Source: Lachnospiraceae bacterium
GTDB taxonomy: Bacteria > Bacillota > Clostridia > Lachnospirales > Lachnospiraceae
Direction: 5' to 3'
Assembly (NCBI GenBank): GCA_017442865.1
Contig: JAFRXK010000023.1
Location: forward strand, 1 to 64,000
Length of the DNA stretch: 64,000 nt
The notes beneath the pieces are model-generated. The model was given only the letters and a program-made list of their open reading frames with translations. It did no database searches and was not told the origin of the DNA. This document shows, one piece after another, positions 8,827 to 17,533 of the stretch. The translations under genes were made by a program, and so were the position numbers. Numbering within the stretch: the first letter of the stretch is position 1; the number at the start of each line of letters is the position of its first letter.

Positions 8827-11175
8827 TTATTCTGTCACCAGTTCTCTGACATCTACCCTTTTTATCCTTCCTGCAACAATATATGAAAATATAAAGAAGC
8901 AAAAAGAAATAATCGCAATCGGTATAAGAACCGTTAAAAATGTATATTGCACACTTAGCTTTGTTATTCCTATAACACCTAGAATACTTTCAAACAATCT
9001 TGCGGATAATAAACTGCTAAGCAATGTTCCAAGCACTGCTCCAATAAGTGAGACTACAAAGAAACGAAAAGCAAACTGTAATCTTAATTTATTAACAGTA
9101 AAGCCTATGGATTTATAAATTCCGATATCTGTGCATTCTCTTACAAATGTTTTAGAGCATACCATTCTGATAACAATAAGTGCAAAAATTATGGAGAACA
9201 GATAAATCACAACTTTAACTGCTTTAGTTGCTGCTTCTATCGGGGCACCTACTCCGTCTGTCTTTAAATCATATACCCATGCATATATCAAGTCTCCATA
9301 CTTTTCAACTATTGCATCAACAATCTCCTCTTTTTTAGTGCTGTCCTCAATAACAAATCCTATATTGGGAGTATATTTTACACCGAGCTTATTAGCACCC
9401 TCATATGACATTGCAAAGCTCATGCCACTATCATCTATACATTGGTAAATGCCCGAAATTACATATACTGATTCTTTGTCATTATGGGCAACAGTAACGC
9501 TATCCCCCATCTGAACCTCAAGTGTATCTGCTACCATTTCGGTTACAATAATTTCATTATCATAAAGTGGAACCCGTCCTTTAATAATACCGTTAATATA
9601 CTCAGGATATCTATAGCATTTGGAATATAAATTCTCGCCATTTACAGACATGTAACCACTTTTAAAATAATATTTCTTCTCAATATGTGACATTCCCTCA
9701 ACCAAAGCTTCTATGTCATCTAAATATTCTTCAGCGGCTATGTCATCATAATAAAGCTCAATATCGGCAATATTCTCTCCCATTGCTTCCATCGCTGAAC
9801 GTGAGTTAAGAAGATTACCGAGAAGATTGCTTGATAACATAAAAAATGTCAGTATTGCCACTATCATAATAGTGCCGGCGTACTGCTTCTTATTCGATGT
9901 GAACTGCCTTAAAGCCAGACTTGCAGACAATACTTTCTTACTAATTGGCGCGTTTAACCGGCTGTCAAAATAAATTTCCTCATTGCCACCTGAAATCGCC
10001 CTTACCGGAGAGATTCTGCCAATCTTATTAGTTTTTATTAAAATAACAACAGCAGATATCAATAAAATTATAAGTACAAACAAAACACTTTTAGCAAGAG
10101 ACAGTCCTGCATACGGAAGGATACCGGTATTCTGCATAATGATTCTGCTGAGAATACGCTCCATCGGAATTGAAGCAATAAGTCCGACTGCAACGCCAAT
10201 TAATTCCGCAAATATATATTGAATAACTATTATTCCTCTTAGCTTTTCCTTTGTAAAGCCAAATGCCTTCAATACCCCTAAATTCACATAATCTATCTCG
10301 ATTTCTGTAGAGATACTATGACTTATTACAATAAGAACAATTACAAAAAGCAATCCCACAAAAGCCATAAGAATCGATGAAACCACCTCAAACAGCAGCC
10401 CTGTGTATCTGATGGATTGTGATTTTGTAAGCGAACCGATTGCATTTGCCACAATTTTAGTATCAAGATTTAACTGTCGCTGAAACTTAGCATCAGAAAG
10501 CGTACAGTCATCGGCCTTATAAATCATCATCATTGTTGCTTCAACAATAAACTTATTTCTGTCTATATCTTTACAATCCACAAGAATTTTTTCAAAATCT
10601 TCATTGCTTATAAATACTTGCTTCCAGCCTATTGTTCCTGCTCCCTGTGACGGCTCCTGTACAAAACCTTTGATTGTAAATTCTCGAACAGCATCCGGAC
10701 AATCATAATATATTGTATCGCCAACACTGCAGCTAAGAATATATTTCATGCCTAGCGAAAGATAGATTTCTCCTCCTTTAAGTTCAGGAATACTGTCCTC
10801 AAAGCCATCAAGCTTATCATTATATAAAAGTATTCCATCCCTCATTTTCATCAGGAACTGGCTGTTGCCATCTCTATTATCTCTCACCCATGAACCGCCT
10901 GTACAGATTGCATCAAAGCACCTTACATCCCCGACCAGTTCACTATTTTCAACACTATGTCTTAGGTCCTCCGTCAACACCTCAGCTCTCAAATAAACCA
11001 TCATATCTCCCGAATCAGCAGTTTCAAATGCTTTTTTCATTGCATTGTTACAATTGTCTCTTACGCTGAGAATTGCGGTCATTGAAGTAATAATGATTAT
11101 GCTAAGAAGAATTACACTGATAAATGACCCCTTTTTCTTATTTATATTGGCTTTTAAAAGAGTTAATATTTCCAT
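8827..11175 (-). CDS. FtsX/MacB-type ABC transporter permease (two FtsX domains)
   Basis: Membrane subunit of an ABC system of the MacB/Bce class, which moves or senses peptides and lipids rather than importing nutrients. The 782-residue protein starts with a membrane helix after MEILTLLKANINKKK. It has a long extracellular region, three helices (about 270-390), a second FtsX unit with an extracellular domain (about 460-660), and three more helices near the C-terminus. The ATG at 11175 lies eight bases past the ATPase stop; an upstream in-frame start at 11208 would overlap it. Together with the ATPase it forms the output of the neighbouring two-component system. Substrate unknown; antimicrobial peptide resistance is typical of the class. 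Confidence 0.88.
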   Translation of the reverse strand: MEILTLLKANINKKKGSFISVILLSIIIITSMTAILSVRDNCNNAMKKAFETADSGDMMVYLRAEVLTEDLRHSVENSELVGDVRCFDAICTGGSWVRDNRDGNSQFLMKMRDGILLYNDKLDGFEDSIPELKGGEIYLSLGMKYILSCSVGDTIYYDCPDAVREFTIKGFVQEPSQGAGTIGWKQVFISNEDFEKILVDCKDIDRNKFIVEATMMMIYKADDCTLSDAKFQRQLNLDTKIVANAIGSLTKSQSIRYTGLLFEVVSSILMAFVGLLFVIVLIVISHSISTEIEIDYVNLGVLKAFGFTKEKLRGIIVIQYIFAELIGVAVGLIASIPMERILSRIIMQNTGILPYAGLSLAKSVLFVLIILLISAVVILIKTNKIGRISPVRAISGGNEEIYFDSRLNAPISKKVLSASLALRQFTSNKKQYAGTIMIVAILTFFMLSSNLLGNLLNSRSAMEAMGENIADIELYYDDIAAEEYLDDIEALVEGMSHIEKKYYFKSGYMSVNGENLYSKCYRYPEYINGIIKGRVPLYDNEIIVTEMVADTLEVQMGDSVTVAHNDKESVYVISGIYQCIDDSGMSFAMSYEGANKLGVKYTPNIGFVIEDSTKKEEIVDAIVEKYGDLIYAWVYDLKTDGVGAPIEAATKAVKVVIYLFSIIFALIVIRMVCSKTFVRECTDIGIYKSIGFTVNKLRLQFAFRFFVVSLIGAVLGTLLSSLLSARLFESILGVIGITKLSVQYTFLTVLIPIAIISFCFFIFSYIVAGRIKRVDVRELVTE

Positions 11176-11183
11176 GACCGCAC

Positions 11184-11945
11184 CTACCATTCCATAGAAG
11201 ACAGCCATGCATTTACCTGCGTTTCACGGCTTCTTTCATCTTCAGCTTTATACGGCGGCAGTGTAAGCTCACCGACTATATTTCCATCTTCAATGTACAA
11301 AATCCTTGTTGCCCTTAATGCAGCCCTTAAATCATGCGTTACCATCAGAATACTCTGACCATCCTTGTTCAGGTCAGTAAGCAGGTTAAGCACCTCTGTA
11401 GTATTTCTTCTGTTAAGCGCACCTGTCGGTTCATCCGCAAACAGAAGCTTCGGAGAATTGATGACTGCTCTTGCAATCGCACACCTTTGCTGCTCGCCGC
11501 CCGATACCTGTGACGGAAGGTGTGTCTTTACATCTGAAATGCCCATCTTTTTAATTAATTCTTCTGTGCGTGCTTTGACCTCGGAAGCACTTCTATTTTT
11601 ATTTAAATATCCCGGGACAGCAATATTTTCAAAAAGTGACAGATTGCTCACAAGGTGCATTTGTTGAAATATAAAACCAAAATCAGTATGACGCAGCTTT
11701 GCAAGTTTATTCTCGCTCATAGTCACCAGATTTTCACCATTGTAAATCACTTCCCCGGCAGTTGCCCTGTCCATGCCGCTTAACGCATAAAGCAGCGTTG
11801 ATTTGCCTGAGCCTGAAGCCCCCATAATTACAGTAAAGTCGCCCTCATAAAGGTCAAAATCCACATGTGAAAGTATGTGATTCTGTCCGCCATTGTGGGC
11901 GAAACTTTTACATAATCCTTTTGCTGACAGAATTATTTTCTTCAT
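11184..11945 (-). CDS. ABC transporter ATP-binding protein (MacB/BceA class)
   Basis: ATPase subunit of 253 residues for the adjacent FtsX-type permease. Visible motifs are Walker A GASGSGKST (41-49), Q-loop FIFQQMH, signature VSGGEQQR, Walker B LLFADEPTGAL and the switch His in VTHD. The LFADEPTGAL wording is typical of the LolD/MacB/BceA group. The start has an AAAGGA site. Three 11-bp direct repeats lie 43-75 bases upstream and probably bind the response regulator encoded at 15501. In related operons the kinase gene would abut this gene; here about 750 bases with an Uma2 pseudogene intervene. Confidence 0.95.
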   Translation of the reverse strand: MKKIILSAKGLCKSFAHNGGQNHILSHVDFDLYEGDFTVIMGASGSGKSTLLYALSGMDRATAGEVIYNGENLVTMSENKLAKLRHTDFGFIFQQMHLVSNLSLFENIAVPGYLNKNRSASEVKARTEELIKKMGISDVKTHLPSQVSGGEQQRCAIARAVINSPKLLFADEPTGALNRRNTTEVLNLLTDLNKDGQSILMVTHDLRAALRATRILYIEDGNIVGELTLPPYKAEDERSRETQVNAWLSSMEW

Positions 11946-11987
11946 ATTTTTGTTCCTTTCATATCTTGATATACATACTCTATCAGA

Positions 11988-12020
11988 AAAGTTATTAAGG
12001 AGTCCTTAAGAACTCCTTAA
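11988..12020 (-). promoter_or_regulatory. Direct-repeat operator for an OmpR-family regulator
   Basis: On the minus strand three 11-base units follow each other exactly: TTAAGGAGTTC, TTAAGGACTCC and TTAATAACTTT. Direct repeats with an 11-base period upstream of a -35 region are the usual target of OmpR-type regulators. They sit 43-75 bases before the ATPase start and would allow the regulator at 15501 to control the ABC genes separately from the kinase. Confidence 0.55.
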
Positions 12021-12229
12021 ATGCTCATTGTTTATCTTATTTTATCTGCTTTCATCTATTATATCAAGAAATCGCTTATTTGCTATATTTTTTTAATAAT
12101 AAGTATGTCAATGGATCTTTCTTATTTACATCTACCATTACTTAAAATTTTATGTTATAATACATGATATAAATATATCATCTTTAAATAATTTATCTTT
12201 TTATCAGGAAGACACATATGCAATAATAA

Positions 12230-12537
12230 TATAACCAGTCTGCACCATCAAGAGTTCATCAGTCAATATTAGGCGAATTATACACAGTTATAAACAACTA
12301 CATCAAATTAAAAAACGGTTCTTGTCGTGTTTATCCTGCTCCATTTGCTGTCAAACTTAATGAGGATAGAAGAACCATTGTTGAACCGGATATAAGTGTT
12401 ATATGTGACCGTAACAAACTTACAGACCAAGGCTGCACAGGAGCACCGGATTGGATAATAGAAATAGTCTCTCCGGCTAATTCAAGGTCAATATTTACGA
12501 TGACTTATATGTAGATTTTGCAGAACTTGATTTGTAA
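12230..12537 (+). pseudogene. Uma2-family (PD-(D/E)XK) endonuclease pseudogene
   Basis: The plus strand encodes SAPSRVHQSILGELY, VYPAPFAVKLNEDR, VEPDISVICD and GAPDWIIEIVSPAN, the hallmark blocks of Uma2/DUF820 nucleases, including the PD and E-x-V active-site strands. There is no start codon in frame. The frame runs into a stop at 12512 after an internal deletion, and the expected C-terminal block (VNIYDDLYVDFAELDL) appears in another frame up to 12537. So the 5' end and roughly 50-60 internal codons are missing. It lies on the opposite strand inside the regulator-kinase-ABC module and is inactive. Confidence 0.8.
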
Positions 12538-12611
12538 CCAATTCTATAAGTTGTTCAAAAAACCTTAAATTGATTATAATAAAATCAAAATTGAGTTAAA
12601 TCTAAAAGCAC

Positions 12612-12656
12612 AACCACAGAAATCCTTTGTTTTAAAGCATTTCTGTGGTTTTTTAT
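12612..12656 (+). terminator. Strong hairpin terminator
   Basis: AACCACAGAAAT (12612-12623) pairs perfectly with ATTTCTGTGGTT (12639-12650), followed by TTTTTA on the plus strand. It ends the Uma2 remnant. On the minus strand it also lies just beyond the kinase stop and could terminate that transcript, separating kinase from ABC genes. Confidence 0.75.
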
Positions 12657-12697
12657 TTAAGCAGTACTTAATAATTAAAAAATTATCGGCAGACCTA

Positions 12698-13834
12698 TTA
12701 TCTTATTATAGGTAAGCTTATTATCGCTTCAAGTCCCTCCGGATGGTTATACAGCAGAATATTTCCGTGCATCTGCTCAGTAAGGTACTTTACAATATAA
12801 AGTCCCAGTCCCGAGCCCTGCTCATTCCCGCAGTTTCCTCCACGATAAAACTTTTCAAAAATAAAAGGCATGTCCTCATCAGGAATACCAAAACCGTAAT
12901 CACGAAAATGCACTTCTATACTGCCGTCTGACTTAACCATGAACACATCAATATCCGACTTTGCATACTTTCTCGCATTATTGATAAGATTCTCTATAAT
13001 CTGCACTACTCTGTTTTTATCTGCCGAAACAAACGCTGTAAAATCCGGCATTTTAAAATGTACATCATTCTGCTCTGCCGCAATTTCATTTACGGTATTC
13101 TTAATAAAGTCACAAAGCTCAAAATCCTCGGAATTAATTTTCAGCTTGTCCAAATCCGACAGTGAGTGAAGGAACAAATCATTTGTAAGCTTCGAAACCT
13201 CATCACACTTTTTCATTATCACACTTAAATATTTTTCACGTTTTTCTATGGTGCTGTCCATATTTGCCTCTAAGCCCTCTGCATAGGCACGAATTGACGA
13301 TACAGGTGTTTTAATGTCGTGGGAAAGCGTTGCAATGACAGTTTTATTATTTTCAATTGCCTCTTTTTCACATGAGCGCGCCTTCACTATCTCACGTCTC
13401 ATACTATCAAAAGCCCATGTAAATTCTCCAAAATAATTTGAACGCTCGTAATCAAGCGGTATATCAAAATTGCCCTTTGCAATTTCCTGCGCATACTTCT
13501 CCATCTTATTAAAAGGCTTAAGTATCGCAAAATATATATACCCGAAAACTATTATTACAAATAAAATGCAGACTCCGCACAGCACAAAAAGTCCGGTGCT
13601 ACCACCGGATACAACCTGTGCGCCGCGCAGACTTTCAGTAAGCTCCGCCGATTTTGCAGACATTTTATCGTACTCACCAAGCCTTGCAAGCTGCTCGATT
13701 TCATTTATAGCAACAATTTGTTCTGCCTTGGTATCCGCTGAATTTGCCTGCTTACCTGAAAAATATAATATGCCTGTTATAATAAATATAATTGCCGAAA
13801 ATAAAACTGCTATGGAGATTAATCTTCCCTTCAT
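12698..13834 (-). CDS. Sensor histidine kinase
   Basis: Membrane-bound sensor of 378 residues. The first membrane helix is at about 5-26, a short extracellular loop at about 27-80, and the second helix at about 80-104. A HAMP segment (KPFNKMEKYAQEIAKGNFD) follows. The phosphorylated H172 is in TLSHDIKTPVSS; N box IIENLINNARKYAKSD; G boxes DYGFGIPDED and GSGLGLYIVKYL. The short sensor loop suggests the signal comes through a membrane partner, as in kinases tied to FtsX-type ABC transporters. The cognate regulator is almost certainly the gene at 15501, now separated by an inserted nuclease gene. Confidence 0.93.
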   Translation of the reverse strand: MKGRLISIAVLFSAIIFIITGILYFSGKQANSADTKAEQIVAINEIEQLARLGEYDKMSAKSAELTESLRGAQVVSGGSTGLFVLCGVCILFVIIVFGYIYFAILKPFNKMEKYAQEIAKGNFDIPLDYERSNYFGEFTWAFDSMRREIVKARSCEKEAIENNKTVIATLSHDIKTPVSSIRAYAEGLEANMDSTIEKREKYLSVIMKKCDEVSKLTNDLFLHSLSDLDKLKINSEDFELCDFIKNTVNEIAAEQNDVHFKMPDFTAFVSADKNRVVQIIENLINNARKYAKSDIDVFMVKSDGSIEVHFRDYGFGIPDEDMPFIFEKFYRGGNCGNEQGSGLGLYIVKYLTEQMHGNILLYNHPEGLEAIISLPIIR

Positions 13835-13988
13835 TCACCCACCTATTATGAAGCAACTCACATCATATACTCTTGTAAAATCACTACAAAGCTTACCCTT
13901 TCTAAAAGTTTACACATCAAAACATATACACAAAAGCTTAGATATAATCCATCTCGCTTTTTACATTCTTTTATATATGAATTTATTT

Positions 13989-15260
13989 CTATATAATTTT
14001 GTTCTGTCTTAAAAACGCTTCAACATTCTCATATTTCTTTTCTTTATAAGAAATCTCATATAATGGAATATTGTGTTCCATTGCATAATTTCTTTTTAGT
14101 TTATCATTAAGTTGTTGAATCTCAAATTGAGCATTTCCACCGAACTCTTCAACTGGTTTATAATGTTGTTCACCTTGACACTCTATCAAACATTTAATAG
14201 ATCCATCAGAATTCAGTATAGAAAAATCGTAGCTAAGCAAATTAATATGTCCAACTCCGTACAAATTTGGGAAAGAAACCTCTACCCTATACGAAATATT
14301 ATGTTTAATCAAAATTTTATTCACAATCCACTGAAATGAGGATATTTTATGGCAATCACAATGTGCTTCACTATAATATCCGTCATATGCCCTTTTCCCG
14401 TATTCAGAAGGAGGATTTATACAGAACTCTGAACATTTAATATCCTGTTCTTTTCCACATAAATAGCAACGACATCTATATATTTTATAAACCGTATAAA
14501 ATGCTCCCCCTTTTTTGCGTTTGTCATAATAACCACTCAATTCCTCATAGCTATCATTTATACATTCCAAAATTTCTAATGACTCATGATATGTATTTGA
14601 TAAATTAACATCATAATTCTTTGCTTTGCCTCTCTTATGTGAATTGTATAGCTCCTGTCTATGTTTTGTTTTTAGACCACATTCCTCCATTTTAAAATAT
14701 TCTTCACCAATATCTATTAAATAATGTTTTTCTTTTTCCGTACAATATCTATGTTTTTTCTCTAAGAAATCTTTTTTACTTAAATACTGAATTAAACCAC
14801 ATTTACATTTGCATTTATACTTTTCAGTTTTGTAATATTGTATTTCATTTTCAAAATAATCCAAATTATCTATGTTTAAATCAGGTTTTACAACTCCATT
14901 TATAAAGTCTATTTTCTCTTGTTCAAGACGCATTATTTTTTCTGCAACTACACGCTTGTATTCATCATATCCCGCCACAATCGTAATGCAACCATATTTC
15001 GTTCCAACAGGTAGTTCCGACATTTCAGGATAACAAATAGGACACTTCATATTAAATATAGTTCTTGCAATAATATATTCTTTCCATGAATGTCCATTAT
15101 TACATTTCCAAAAAACATTTTCACAAGAATTATATTTTTCCTCAAAATAGTTTTTAGATACATTTAACATAGAATTTCTTTCATTATCCCATTCAGATAA
15201 TAATTCTGTTCTTTTTTTATTGATACACCACTCCTGCAAAGTCATTGTTTTTTTTGCCAT
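13989..15260 (-). CDS. Zinc-finger PD-(D/E)XK endonuclease, homing-type
   Basis: A 423-residue protein with treble-clef-type zinc fingers and a C-terminal nuclease fold. The N-terminus holds a DUF4379-like finger: SEWDNERN, then FWKCNNGHSWKE (50-61) and CPIC (73-76). Further Cys clusters (KCKCKCG about 150; CRCYLCGKEQD about 270) suggest two more fingers. The last 120 residues carry RVEVSF, LSYDFSI, CLIECQGEQHYKPVEEFGG, NDKLKRNYAMEHNIPLYEISY, the pattern of phage and intron-linked Vsr-like/PD-(D/E)XK nucleases. It lies in an AT-rich 1.7-kb segment between regulator and kinase genes. A stand-alone homing or mobile nuclease is inferred; an anti-phage role cannot be excluded. Confidence 0.8.
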   Translation of the reverse strand: MAKKTMTLQEWCINKKRTELLSEWDNERNSMLNVSKNYFEEKYNSCENVFWKCNNGHSWKEYIIARTIFNMKCPICYPEMSELPVGTKYGCITIVAGYDEYKRVVAEKIMRLEQEKIDFINGVVKPDLNIDNLDYFENEIQYYKTEKYKCKCKCGLIQYLSKKDFLEKKHRYCTEKEKHYLIDIGEEYFKMEECGLKTKHRQELYNSHKRGKAKNYDVNLSNTYHESLEILECINDSYEELSGYYDKRKKGGAFYTVYKIYRCRCYLCGKEQDIKCSEFCINPPSEYGKRAYDGYYSEAHCDCHKISSFQWIVNKILIKHNISYRVEVSFPNLYGVGHINLLSYDFSILNSDGSIKCLIECQGEQHYKPVEEFGGNAQFEIQQLNDKLKRNYAMEHNIPLYEISYKEKKYENVEAFLRQNKII

Positions 15261-15295
15261 ATTATTCTCCCAAATTTAATATTTAATTATAAATG

Positions 15296-15460
15296 CTAAT
15301 CCATATCTATACCATTATAATTATAAGTTCTATCATTTTCAAATGAATCTATACACTCCGAATATTTTCCATATTTACAATACGAATAATCTAAAAATCC
15401 TCCTAATCTTTTTGATCCACTTAATGTATTTTGTGTTTTCAAAATATTCTCTAAATGCAT
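15296..15460 (-). CDS. Possible 54-aa ORF beside the nuclease gene
   Basis: An open frame starting at ATG 15460 encodes a polar 54-residue peptide containing SGSKRLGGFLDYSYCKYGKY. It ends 35 bases before the nuclease start, on the same strand and in the same AT-rich segment. There is no good ribosome site, and the frame continues upstream for nine more codons, so it may equally be the C-terminal remnant of a longer gene. No family is recognised. Confidence 0.3.
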   Translation of the reverse strand: MHLENILKTQNTLSGSKRLGGFLDYSYCKYGKYSECIDSFENDRTYNYNGIDMD

Positions 15461-15500
15461 TTCTAAATATATCTTATTTATCTTCCGTTATTCGTTTTAA

Positions 15501-16193
15501 TTATATTGTATTTAACATATAACCAACCTTAAATACCGTTTTAATGTACACCGGCTTTGCCGGGTCATCCTCTAGCTTTTCACGTAGCCAGCGAATATGT
15601 ACCGTAAGTGTAGAAGGCTCAACCATCGAAAATGCTCCCCACACCTCAGAAAGAAGCTTTTCCTTTGGTATCGCGGTATTCTTATGCTCACAAAGATATG
15701 CAAGCAAATCAAACTCACGCAACGAAAGCGATACCGCCTCGCCGTTCTTACTAACCGTTCTGGCAGTGATATTCACCTCTATATTTCCAAACCTCACGAC
15801 TTTTTCTTCTTCCGCAAACCCATATGTCCGTCGTATAAGAGCATTTACCCTTGACAGCAGTTCTTTCATTGAATACGGCTTTGGCAGATAATCGTCCCCA
15901 CCGATATCAAAGCCGGTAATGCGGTCATTTTCCATAGTTCTTGCACTTGCAAAAATAACAGGAACCGTCGATACCCGTCTTAATTCCCGGCACAATTCAA
16001 AGCCTGTCATTCCCGGCAGATTAATATCCAGCAAAACAAGGTGGTAAGCATTCTCTGAAAGAAGTCTAAAAGCCTCATCACTATCAGCCGCACATGTAAC
16101 GCCATAGCCATAGCTTTCAAGCATATCCGATATAATAAAAGATAAATCCTCGTCATCATCTATAATCAGTATTTGTCTTATTGTATTTACCAT
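15501..16193 (-). CDS. OmpR-family response regulator
   Basis: A 230-residue DNA-binding regulator. The receiver domain has acidic residues IDDDED (11-16), phospho-acceptor D56 in LLDINLPG, Ser88-region FASA and K in LPKPYSMKEL. The winged-helix output domain (about 130-230) contains LSLREFDLLAYLCEH and PSTLTVHIRWLREKLEDDP. It is encoded two bases after a membrane protein gene. Its natural partner is the kinase at 12698 and its probable targets are the ABC genes, whose promoter has 11-bp direct repeats. The kinase normally follows directly; here an intact nuclease gene lies between. Confidence 0.95.
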   Translation of the reverse strand: MVNTIRQILIIDDDEDLSFIISDMLESYGYGVTCAADSDEAFRLLSENAYHLVLLDINLPGMTGFELCRELRRVSTVPVIFASARTMENDRITGFDIGGDDYLPKPYSMKELLSRVNALIRRTYGFAEEEKVVRFGNIEVNITARTVSKNGEAVSLSLREFDLLAYLCEHKNTAIPKEKLLSEVWGAFSMVEPSTLTVHIRWLREKLEDDPAKPVYIKTVFKVGYMLNTI

Positions 16194-16195
16194 AT

Positions 16196-16717
16196 TTAGA
16201 GCGCCTCGTATGCATTCTTCGTCCTATTAAGCTGCACCAGAAATACAATTGCAAGTACAAATGAAACAATTATGCATATTATTGATATGGCAGGAGCTAC
16301 AATTGTTACATATGTTACTACCTGCATAATAGCCATAGGGATCCATGTAGAGTAAAGGTTTTCGCCGTTAAGATTGGCATTTCTATTTGCCTCAATCTCT
16401 TTAACTCCCATGATTATGTTATACGAAATATAAAGGATTAATATTGTTGCGATAATTCCGAGAATAACGCCTGCCCAGCCTAAATCTGCCGTCAAACCAA
16501 ACAAATCAAGCAGATACAGAATTCCCGAAAACACTGCCATTCCTATTGCATAGGGACGCATCCTGACAAATCGCTCACTTTCATGTGACAGTTCCTGTAA
16601 ACCTTTTGCCAAAAAGGCAAAACCAAGAAAATCAGGAATCAGACCAATCGTGCTGTTTCCAAAGTTCAAATTAAAATCAAGAAAAACAAACAAAAAACCT
16701 AAAAAGATTTTTTTCAT
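16196..16717 (-). CDS. Integral membrane protein of unknown function
   Basis: A 173-residue protein with about five hydrophobic segments and no soluble domain. The start contains KKIFLGFLFVFLDFNLNFG and LIPDFLGFAFLAKGLQEL, a pattern shared by small uncharacterised Firmicutes membrane proteins. The ATG at 16717 was chosen (AAGGAG upstream); a TTG eight codons earlier is possible. Its stop is two bases before the response regulator start, so the two are co-transcribed and it could take part in sensing. Function unknown. Confidence 0.7.
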   Translation of the reverse strand: MKKIFLGFLFVFLDFNLNFGNSTIGLIPDFLGFAFLAKGLQELSHESERFVRMRPYAIGMAVFSGILYLLDLFGLTADLGWAGVILGIIATILILYISYNIIMGVKEIEANRNANLNGENLYSTWIPMAIMQVVTYVTIVAPAISIICIIVSFVLAIVFLVQLNRTKNAYEAL

Positions 16718-16741
16718 AATGCTTACATACTCCTTTTCCAA

Positions 16742-17264
16742 ATTAAACTCTTAATAATTTTACCATGCAATTTATAATTCGTCTATCATTTTACATTTCC
16801 TCAGGACATTCCATTCCTAATAACCCACACGCATCTTTTAAAACCATTTGAACTAAATTTGTAACATACAATCTTGCTTATTTTTATTTCTTAAAGCAAC
16901 ATTTTAACCATGTCTTTGTGCTTGCCACAGGACATTTGGTTTGAAATTTGGATAAAAAAGAACCGCAATTTCATTAGCTTCTGCTAAATCTATTACGATT
17001 CTGCATCTATGACATCTATAAACAGTAACCGCATAGAAACAAGACGTACATCTCCTGCAACCATGCGGAAAGCAATGATTACAAGAGCTTACGTCTATCT
17101 TCTCTGCGTCTTAAGCTGTTTACAAATAATGTGTTCATAAAGTTCATCCTCTCAATTAATTTATAGGATTGTACCATAAACTTACAGTATATGCAATGGG
17201 ATATTTATTCAAAATTTCTACTATTTCTGTCAGAGCCTTGATTTTTTTATATAAAAATAGTATC
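16742..17264. other. Gene-free stretch with decayed coding sequence
   Basis: No intact gene is visible in 520 bases. Open stretches without start codons appear on the minus strand and are described separately. The remainder is AT-rich with no recognised RNA or repeat. Confidence 0.5.
16791..17110 (-). pseudogene. Decayed Cys-rich gene remnant
   Basis: On the minus strand one stop-free stretch of about 65 codons (to the stop at 16904) contains CNHCFPHGCRRCTSCF and YRCHRCRIVIDLAEANE, an arrangement of Cys pairs like a zinc ribbon. A second stretch downstream ends LVQMVLKDACGLLGMECPEEM and stop at 16791. Neither has a usable start and they are in different frames, so they look like pieces of one or two broken genes. 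The family is not recognised. Confidence 0.35.
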
Positions 17265-17477
17265 TTAGTACTCTTTTGTTATAGTTTCAAGCCCATACAT
17301 CTTCATAAATGTATCAAGGTCTTTTTCATCACGGATAAACATAACCTCTTCAAACTGACCGCTATGAGTATTCTTAAAGCCTGCAACCTGTTCTCCATTG
17401 CATATGCTGCACCTTAAAACAGGCTGCAGGTTTTCCTTATCGTAATCTTTTATTTTCGTTTTTTTCTTTCCAAACAT
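17265..17477 (-). CDS. Small conserved protein (MFGKKKTK family)
   Basis: A 70-residue soluble protein with a very basic N-terminus, one Cys pair (RCSICNGEQVAGF) and an acidic C-terminal half (MFIRDEKDLDTFMKMYGLE). Similar short proteins occur widely in Lachnospiraceae and are sometimes labelled aspartate dehydrogenase, which this length cannot support. AGAGAGGGG precedes the ATG. It follows purC on the same strand by about 55 bases. Function unknown. Confidence 0.75.
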   Translation of the reverse strand: MFGKKKTKIKDYDKENLQPVLRCSICNGEQVAGFKNTHSGQFEEVMFIRDEKDLDTFMKMYGLETITKEY

Positions 17478-17533
17478 AATACAACCCCTCTCTTTAATTT
17501 ATAAGCATATTTAAGCACTCACTATATATTTGT

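Noticed and set aside
12230-16193. Restriction-modification or other defence island
   Set aside because: Two nuclease-related genes are present but no methyltransferase, helicase or other defence partner is encoded nearby.
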